This document shows, one piece after another, positions 1 through 3,710 of a DNA stretch of 10,296 nucleotides; positions within the stretch are counted from its first letter, which is position 1, and each line of letters starts with the position of its first letter. The notes under the pieces were generated by a model, which was not told the origin of the DNA, searched no databases, and saw only the letters and a program-made list of their open reading frames with translations. A program made the translations under genes and the position numbers. This DNA comes from 2-02-FULL-46-13 sp036517235. Lineage in GTDB: Bacteria > Patescibacteriota > Minisyncoccia > Phycocordibacterales > DSPV01. The stretch covers positions 1 through 10,296 of the forward strand of contig DATDXL010000055.1 of the NCBI GenBank assembly GCA_036517235.1, given 5' to 3'.

Positions 1-103
1 AAGCGGATTCTTGAATTCGTGGATTTTTGGACCTTTTTCCTGCACAACCGCAGGATCGCTCTCTTCCTTACGTTCCATAAGAAGCACTATATACGTGCGG
101 GCG

Positions 104-121
104 GCCCGCTGTACAGCGGGC
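104..121. repeat. Perfect 18-bp palindrome, hairpin or operator
   Basis: GCCCGCTGTACAGCGGGC is a perfect inverted repeat. It can be the apical hairpin of the structured RNA. Alternatively, because it sits just upstream of the promoter-like TGCTATAGT at 123-131, where a -35 element would be, it can be a dimeric regulator's operator. The sequence alone cannot decide between these. Confidence 0.5.
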
Positions 122-122
122 G

Positions 123-131
123 TGCTATAGT
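123..131 (+). promoter_or_regulatory. Extended -10 promoter candidate
   Basis: TGCTATAGT matches the extended -10 pattern TGnTATAAT in all but one position. No good -35 hexamer is seen; the -35 zone is occupied by the palindrome 104-121. Initiation would be near 137-138, giving a leader of about 200 nt before the gene at 338. The identical 9-mer occurs, in the same sense relative to its gene, before the terminase-like gene at 1937. Confidence 0.4.
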
Positions 132-337
132 ACGGGGACACCTCCAATATCGAGCCGAAAGGCTAGTGCCTAAACCCGTGGTTTTACCTCGGGCATGGTG
201 CGAAATCGCAGAGTACAGAAAACCCGTCATTCAGGGCGTACTCTGCGTTATAGGGGGAAACTCCTATAGGGTCCGCAAGGACCTCCTGGTGGCGGGCTTT
301 GTGTTGGAACACACAGGCTCACCTCCCGACCTGTGGT

Positions 338-619
338 ATGCAAAAATTCGCTGAAAACATATTTGCTATCTTTCGCCTGATCGTAGGAATAGGTGTATTC
401 CTAGCACCCGGCTTGCTGGGCACGTGGATTATTTTCGTTACATTCTTTTCAGACACGCTGCAACGTTATGAAATGTCACTGCTTGAACAGCTCGTATTTT
501 TTGCCGGAGTAAGCGGTATCGCTTATCTAGCTTACAAGGCGAGCCCGTGGCGGAAAGTCATGGACTTCGTGGCCCCACTCTATCTCTATGACGAATGGCT
601 AAGCACTCGTAGTGAATAA
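338..619 (+). CDS. Small membrane protein, function unknown
   Basis: A 93-residue protein starting MQKFAENIF. An ATG in the same frame at 299 would add 13 residues, but that stretch lies inside the strong hairpins of the preceding RNA-like region, so 338 is preferred. Two hydrophobic segments are visible: a long one from about residue 8 to 36 (rich in I, F, G and V, containing a PGLLG turn) and one at about 50-65 (QLVFFAGVSGIAYLAY). The tail is short, charged and aromatic (DEWLSTRSE). There is no signal-peptidase site and no catalytic motif. It is the first gene of a packed plus-strand set; the next ATG is 5 nt after its stop. A holin-like or membrane-stress role is possible in a phage-like setting but nothing in the sequence proves it. 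Confidence 0.6.
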   Translation: MQKFAENIFAIFRLIVGIGVFLAPGLLGTWIIFVTFFSDTLQRYEMSLLEQLVFFAGVSGIAYLAYKASPWRKVMDFVAPLYLYDEWLSTRSE

Positions 620-624
620 GCTCT

Positions 625-792
625 ATGACCACACTCGTACATCCCGTGTGCAAATGCCATAAATGCGGACAATTCATATACTCTTACACCGCCCGAGCTG
701 ACAAGAGATGTCCGCGTTGCGGAGCCAAGACTCGATGGACTTCTCGCGCACTCTATTCTTTTATCCGGAAGATCCGTCCATATCTGCCCTAG
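625..792 (+). CDS. 55-aa zinc-ribbon miniprotein
   Basis: ATG to TAG gives 55 residues. Two CxxC knuckles are visible: C11-H-K-C14-G and C29-P-R-C32-G, with an additional Cys at position 9. This is the spacing of a rubredoxin-like zinc ribbon. The tail after the second knuckle is basic and aromatic (RWTSRALYSFIRKIRPYLP), suitable for nucleic-acid binding. It begins 5 nt after the membrane-protein stop and ends 3 nt before the next start, so it is probably co-translated with its neighbours; no Shine-Dalgarno sequence is seen. Such small zinc ribbons are common in phage and plasmid DNA and may bind DNA, RNA or another protein; the partner is unknown. Confidence 0.65.
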   Translation: MTTLVHPVCKCHKCGQFIYSYTARADKRCPRCGAKTRWTSRALYSFIRKIRPYLP

Positions 793-795
793 CGT

Positions 796-981
796 ATGGA
801 AGATACATTCATCGTTCTTGGCGAGACCTTCTCTGTTGAGCATTTCCCGAACCTCTTTCAGATGTATCAGACTAGCCCGGAGAACCTTGAGCGCCAGCTG
901 CAGGGTATCGCGGACGCGTGGCACGAAGGCAAGATTGTCTCCGCGGCGGTTGCCTTCGAGAGTGATCTAGCTCATGGATAA
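796..981 (+). CDS. 61-aa hypothetical protein
   Basis: A 61-residue acidic protein (MEDTFIVLGETFSVEHFPNLF at its N-terminus) with a probable amphipathic helix through SPENLERQLQGIADAWHEG and a short C-terminal hydrophobic strand (IVSAAVAFES). I recognise no family and no catalytic motif. It starts 3 nt after the zinc-ribbon stop, and its last 8 nt overlap the start of the MraZ-like gene, so translation of the two is likely coupled. It may be a partner or modulator of that regulator; this is only a guess from position. Confidence 0.55.
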   Translation: MEDTFIVLGETFSVEHFPNLFQMYQTSPENLERQLQGIADAWHEGKIVSAAVAFESDLAHG

Positions 982-1336
982 CACAAGTTCAACTCGCACC
1001 ATTCGCTTACCACAAGAGTATTCTTCTTGGTACGGTCTTCCGATCGTTGTAAATCGGATTCTCAACAATCGCATCGTCGTCTACACCGAGGAATCTTTTT
1101 CCGACGTAAGTAACAAGATGAGGGCGCAGCTCGAAGGTGATGGCGAGGTTTACTCTCATTTCTATTCCTTCATGCGAGACAGCGCCCACAGCACTATTGT
1201 TGGCAGAACAGGAGAGCTCGATCTCCCGGAGTATTTGCTCGAACACGTAGGTCAAACAAATATTATCGACATCCGGCGTAGTACTTTCGGTCTTGAAATT
1301 GGTTCGTCCAAGTCTGATGATCTTATTGATCGGTAA
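974..1336 (+). CDS. Divergent MraZ/SpoVT-AbrB-like double-domain regulator
   Basis: A 120-residue protein with two internally similar halves. Half 1 (about 8-50) reads TIRLPQEYSSWYGLP...NNRIVVYTEESF. Half 2 (about 64-110) reads FYSFMRDSA...GRTGELDLPEYLLEHVG...IDIRRSTFGLEI. Each half carries the G/R-x-x-x-LP-x-x-hydrophobic-GL/VG pattern of a swapped-hairpin AbrB domain, and the FYSF-(R)DSA linker before half 2 matches the F-F-SGA linker of MraZ. MraZ is a transcription factor of the division/cell-wall cluster that binds upstream DNA repeats as a ring oligomer. Here there is no rsmH, ftsL or mur gene next to it, and the protein is shorter and diverged. It could autoregulate this small-gene operon. 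Its 3' end overlaps the convergent terminase-like gene by 14 nt. The assignment comes from pattern reading, without an alignment. Confidence 0.6.
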   Translation: MDNTSSTRTIRLPQEYSSWYGLPIVVNRILNNRIVVYTEESFSDVSNKMRAQLEGDGEVYSHFYSFMRDSAHSTIVGRTGELDLPEYLLEHVGQTNIIDIRRSTFGLEIGSSKSDDLIDR

Positions 1337-1937
1337 GCTGCGGATACCGTTCGCGCTCCATCCTATCCGCTTCCTGATACACGTGCTTCACAATCCCAAG
1401 CAACTTGTGCGTACTATCCACCTCTTTTCGCTCGACGATGCCGTGATTCGTGCCAAGCATCAGCTTCGCGAGCTGCGCATTGTATTTTCCGGATAAACCA
1501 TTATTTATGAGATATTCCTGCTGCACATCCTTGAGAAGATCGAGCCCACGAGCAAAGTCCGAATGCTGCGCCACCCAATGCTCCAACGTTTGGCGCGGAA
1601 AGTCCAAGAATCGAGCGTATCCGATAAGCGAGGGCATTCTCGCGTTCTGCATCACGATATAGGAACTTTCGGTAGGAATAAGAGTTGGCTCATTCCCCTT
1701 CTCGCAGAACGCCAAGTATTCTTCGAGCTTCGACGTGGCGTACTCCGGCAGGTACTTCCCCGGCGCTCCCCCACTATTCCCCGGTGAGAGCACCGTATTC
1801 CGACAGGAATGCGAGCAGTACTTCTTTTGGGTAGCGGTAAGCGCCTTTCCACAATCCGGCCGCGTACAGACCCTAGTCGGGCTTGTAGAGGCCTGTGGCA
1901 AGGTCTGGAGCTGACTTTTGAGCGAAGCACGTTTCAT
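1323..1937 (-). CDS. Phage small-terminase-like DNA-packaging protein with N-terminal zinc finger
   Basis: A 204-residue protein. Residues 24-45 hold C24-x4-C29 and C41-x3-C45 (KKYCSHSCR), a likely zinc finger. Residues 61-89 are a linker. Residues 100-125 form a helix-turn-helix (MPSLIGYARFLDFPRQTLEHW). They are followed by long helices with LINNGLSGKYNAQLAKLML-NHG (143-166) and a charged coiled C-terminus. The HTH plus the NGL-G-YN---AKLML-NHG signature is what I know from P22 gp3-type small terminases, which recognise phage DNA and hand it to the large-subunit motor. No large terminase, portal or capsid gene is in the window, so this is either the edge of a prophage or a lone homologue kept for another DNA-binding task. 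The start at 1937 lies 6 nt from an extended -10 element, predicting a leaderless mRNA. Confidence 0.7.
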   Translation of the reverse strand: MKRASLKSQLQTLPQASTSPTRVCTRPDCGKALTATQKKYCSHSCRNTVLSPGNSGGAPGKYLPEYATSKLEEYLAFCEKGNEPTLIPTESSYIVMQNARMPSLIGYARFLDFPRQTLEHWVAQHSDFARGLDLLKDVQQEYLINNGLSGKYNAQLAKLMLGTNHGIVERKEVDSTHKLLGIVKHVYQEADRMERERYPQLTDQ

Positions 1938-1943
1938 TCGTAA

Positions 1944-1952
1944 ACTATAGCA
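1944..1952 (-). promoter_or_regulatory. Extended -10 promoter of the terminase-like gene, leaderless
   Basis: On the minus strand TGCTATAGT is followed by six bases (TTACGA) and then the ATG at 1937. Initiation the usual 6-8 nt after the -10 would fall on or beside the A of the start codon, so the message would have no 5' leader. No convincing -35 is seen at normal spacing. The nearest TTG-type hexamer (TTGGCA) is about 22 nt upstream, which is too far. Confidence 0.45.
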
Positions 1953-2002
1953 GAAAATAAGCCCTCTAAAGTGCCAAATAACTCAAAAACGTGAAGTTGG
2001 GG

Positions 2003-2008
2003 TATTAT
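2003..2008 (+). promoter_or_regulatory. Possible -10 of the membrane nuclease gene, leaderless
   Basis: TATTAT lies 8 nt before the ATG at 2017 in the 79-nt divergent spacer 1938-2016. The -35 position is not TTGACA-like. The spacer has no Shine-Dalgarno sequence, so a leaderless start is the simplest reading; the evidence is weak. Confidence 0.3.
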
Positions 2009-2016
2009 TACAGCTA

Positions 2017-2751
2017 ATGCTAGCACCTAGGACAAGAATCATTCTGGTGCGTTCCACGGTCGGCTTAACGGGCTTATTTCTCTTGATTGCCGCACTCGGC
2101 ATATCAACAAACTTCCAGGTACTGAAATTAATTATTACGACCGGCTTCATCGTTCTAGCCATACTGTCGCTCTTGATGAACTATCGCGATCTTGGAATCG
2201 CGGGTCTCTTGCTAGCCGTTCTTTTCAATCCGTTTATACCCATTGTCCTTCCGCGGCATATTTGGGTAGTCATCGATATTGTCACCTTGGCAGGAATTGT
2301 TTACTACACTTACTGGACTACAAATCCCTATTGGAAAGGCACACGGTTTGAGCAGTACGTATCAACGCTTTTTCCGGAGCCAGACTTCGTCATCCAGGAT
2401 CGTACGCGTGATGTGTCAAAGTTCCTCAACCGCCGGGTTGAATCAGATACGCATCCCGACTTCCTGTTCCGCAATCAAAAGACTGGTAAATCATTCGCGG
2501 TCGAGTGCAAGTGGCGTGGAAAATGGGCACAAGGCAGTAGCGGTGAACTTGGTCTTTGGTGGAACAAAGCACAAGGAAACCGCTATAACACGTATCAGAA
2601 AGAATCTGGGATCCCCGTTTTTGTCGCACTGGGTATTGGCGGTTCTCCTGAAAAGCCGCAGGAGGTCTACTTTTTAGAATCCGATCGTCTCGGATACACT
2701 TTCCTCAAGCAGTCTCTTGTAAGGTCCGGTAGAGCGTCCCCTCAACTCTAG
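2017..2751 (+). CDS. Membrane-anchored PD-(D/E)xK nuclease-like protein
   Basis: A 244-residue protein. The N-terminal 100 residues hold about four hydrophobic segments (roughly 11-29, 36-54, 58-77, 82-100), ending with YYTYWTTNPYWKGTRFEQYV. The C-terminal 140 residues look like a restriction-endonuclease fold: E112 in the opening helix (FEQYV), D148 in HPDFLF, then E163-C-K165 in KSFAVECKWRGKW, giving the E...D...ExK metal-site pattern. A helix with NRYNTYQKESG (188-198) and a strand IPVFVALGIGG follow, as in cytosolic Mrr-like or VSR-like folds. The expected action is Mg-dependent DNA cleavage by a domain facing the cytoplasm from the membrane, a layout suited to attacking entering DNA. It is convergent with the defence-like operon, 17 nt from its last stop. 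It could also be an inactive binding homologue. Confidence 0.7.
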   Translation: MLAPRTRIILVRSTVGLTGLFLLIAALGISTNFQVLKLIITTGFIVLAILSLLMNYRDLGIAGLLLAVLFNPFIPIVLPRHIWVVIDIVTLAGIVYYTYWTTNPYWKGTRFEQYVSTLFPEPDFVIQDRTRDVSKFLNRRVESDTHPDFLFRNQKTGKSFAVECKWRGKWAQGSSGELGLWWNKAQGNRYNTYQKESGIPVFVALGIGGSPEKPQEVYFLESDRLGYTFLKQSLVRSGRASPQL

Positions 2752-2757
2752 TTTTTT
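2730..2757 (+). terminator. Weak rho-independent terminator candidate
   Basis: TAGAG (2730-2734) can pair with CTCTA (2746-2750) across an 11-nt loop, followed by six T (2752-2757). The stem overlaps the stop codon of the membrane nuclease gene and is only five pairs, so termination efficiency is doubtful. Confidence 0.3.
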
Positions 2758-2768
2758 GCAGAAGCACT

Positions 2769-3701
2769 CTACTTCCGTGACTTGATGCGCGCCGTAATCG
2801 CGTTTTTTAGTGTCTCTTTCAATTCTTGGGCGGTTTTATATGGGTAGCATTGATAGTGCCGCGCATAGAACTCAAGGGGGCCGGTTATGGTTTCCCCTTC
2901 ACGGTATACAAAAACGGTTTCGAGCCCTAACCCGTGTGCAAACCCTGCCTCAAAAAGTACACTGGGGCGGTTTGCGGTCAGATCTACTACAACAAAACGA
3001 CTCCGGCGTATCTCGCCAAGAGCTTTGTCCATTATTTTTTCGGAAAAATGCTCATGCCGGATACACAACGGCTTAAAACCAGCCTCGGTGATAGCTTCCT
3101 CAATTGCGGCAGTGGCCTCATCCATCGACTTATCGAACCATATAGCAACAAAACCTTGATCAAACTCGGTATTAAACTCTTTGAGCAAATCCCAGCCGCG
3201 ACTCGTAACCGACAGCATAAAATCCATGTTTGTTTGTGACCTGATACCGATTAGATCTTCAGACTCTAGAAATTTAACTAAGGCTATAAACTCACTATCG
3301 TTTTTTGCATACGCAAGAGGATAGTCGCTCTTATAGTCGAGTCTTATCATCTCGCCGAAATAGCCCGATTTACTTCTGAGATGATCGAGGAGCTTGCGCG
3401 CCTTGGCTCGGATATCAGTTAGATCTGGCACCGGATAGCGACGTATGAGGTCCTTTATATTGTCGGTAGTAAATTCCGGCGGCTTCTCGTCTTTCTCAGC
3501 AAGTTCGCGTGCCAAGCCGGAAAGAATATACTCGTTACCGGCCAGCGGTGAATCAGGGGAATGAGCGACCGCAGCAAGGGTGCCGCTCACTGCGTAGGTA
3601 CCACATATAGGACACATAACATAGTGCATGTCGCGCGATCCGTCACGCTGAATTTTAGCTTCGGACTTGCACAAAAGGCATTTGGTTTCGCGCATATTCA
3701 T
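2769..3701 (-). CDS. Zinc-ribbon / winged-helix / deoxyribosyltransferase-TIR-like effector
   Basis: A 310-residue protein in three parts. Residues 8-33 form a zinc ribbon (C8xxC11, C30xxC33). Residues about 126-176 look like a winged helix (SEFIALVKFLESEDLIGI ... SVTSRGWDLLKEF). Residues about 182-305 form a Rossmann-like domain of the nucleoside 2-deoxyribosyltransferase/TIR group: strand GFVAIWFD, helix AIEEAITEAGFKP, then EIRRSRFVVVDLT and FEAGFAHGLG, with E251 where deoxyribosyltransferases carry the catalytic glutamate. I know this as a recurrent family (consensus near IRRSRFVVADFTG..G.YFEAGFA.GLG), generally of unassigned function and often near defence genes. The plausible activity is cleavage of an N-glycosidic bond in a nucleotide or NAD, as a suicide effector; this is inferred. 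It is the last gene of the minus-strand operon, 9 nt after the 998-aa gene. A second ATG two codons in is an alternative start. Confidence 0.7.
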   Translation of the reverse strand: MNMRETKCLLCKSEAKIQRDGSRDMHYVMCPICGTYAVSGTLAAVAHSPDSPLAGNEYILSGLARELAEKDEKPPEFTTDNIKDLIRRYPVPDLTDIRAKARKLLDHLRSKSGYFGEMIRLDYKSDYPLAYAKNDSEFIALVKFLESEDLIGIRSQTNMDFMLSVTSRGWDLLKEFNTEFDQGFVAIWFDKSMDEATAAIEEAITEAGFKPLCIRHEHFSEKIMDKALGEIRRSRFVVVDLTANRPSVLFEAGFAHGLGLETVFVYREGETITGPLEFYARHYQCYPYKTAQELKETLKNAITARIKSRK

Positions 3702-3710
3702 AGAAACATC

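Larger units (their letters stand above)
84..331 (+). ncRNA. Candidate structured RNA or long structured leader, class unknown
   Basis: Seen directly: consecutive helices fill almost the whole stretch. They are a 7-bp GCCCGCT/AGCGGGC hairpin (104-121), possibly enclosed by ACTATA/TATAGT (86-91 with 126-131); AGCC-GAAA-GGCT (153-164); CCCG-t-GGT pairing with ACC-t-CGGG (175-193); a perfect 10-bp stem CGCAGAGTAC/GTACTCTGCG (207-216 with 238-247) with an inner CCC/GGG; an 8-bp stem with GAAA loop (249-268); a 5-bp stem with GCAA loop (270-283); and GGT..CGGG (288-296) with CCCGACC (325-331) enclosing TGTGT/ACACA (300-313). All three tetraloops are GNRA only when read on the plus strand, which sets the orientation. 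I looked for RNase P, tmRNA, SRP, 6S, group I/II and common riboswitch signatures and found none. It ends 6 nt before the start at 338 with no U-run, so it may be a cis leader of the small-gene operon. I see nothing convincing in 1-83 except a small hairpin at 39-54. Confidence 0.5.

Noticed and set aside
39..54. CCTGC/GCAGG hairpin as a terminator of an upstream gene
   Set aside because: There is no T-run after the stem and it has only five pairs; the T-run precedes it on the plus strand.
207..235. TACAGAA..CCC resembling the RNase P RNA core
   Set aside because: The other conserved RNase P blocks (GAGGAAAGTCC and the P4 partner) are missing, so the match is likely chance.
19..354. Plus-strand frame of 111 codons
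   Set aside because: It runs through the strong hairpins and GNRA loops, overlaps the better membrane-protein gene, and its translation shows no recognisable domain pattern. A structured RNA explains the bases better, though coding cannot be fully excluded.
586..924. Minus-strand frame of 112 codons
   Set aside because: It lies antisense to three packed small plus-strand genes, including the zinc ribbon with clear CxxC pairs; a shadow frame.
1652..1930. Minus-strand frame of 92 codons
   Set aside because: It overlaps the terminase-like gene in another frame and has the Arg/Ser/Pro-rich composition of a shadow frame.
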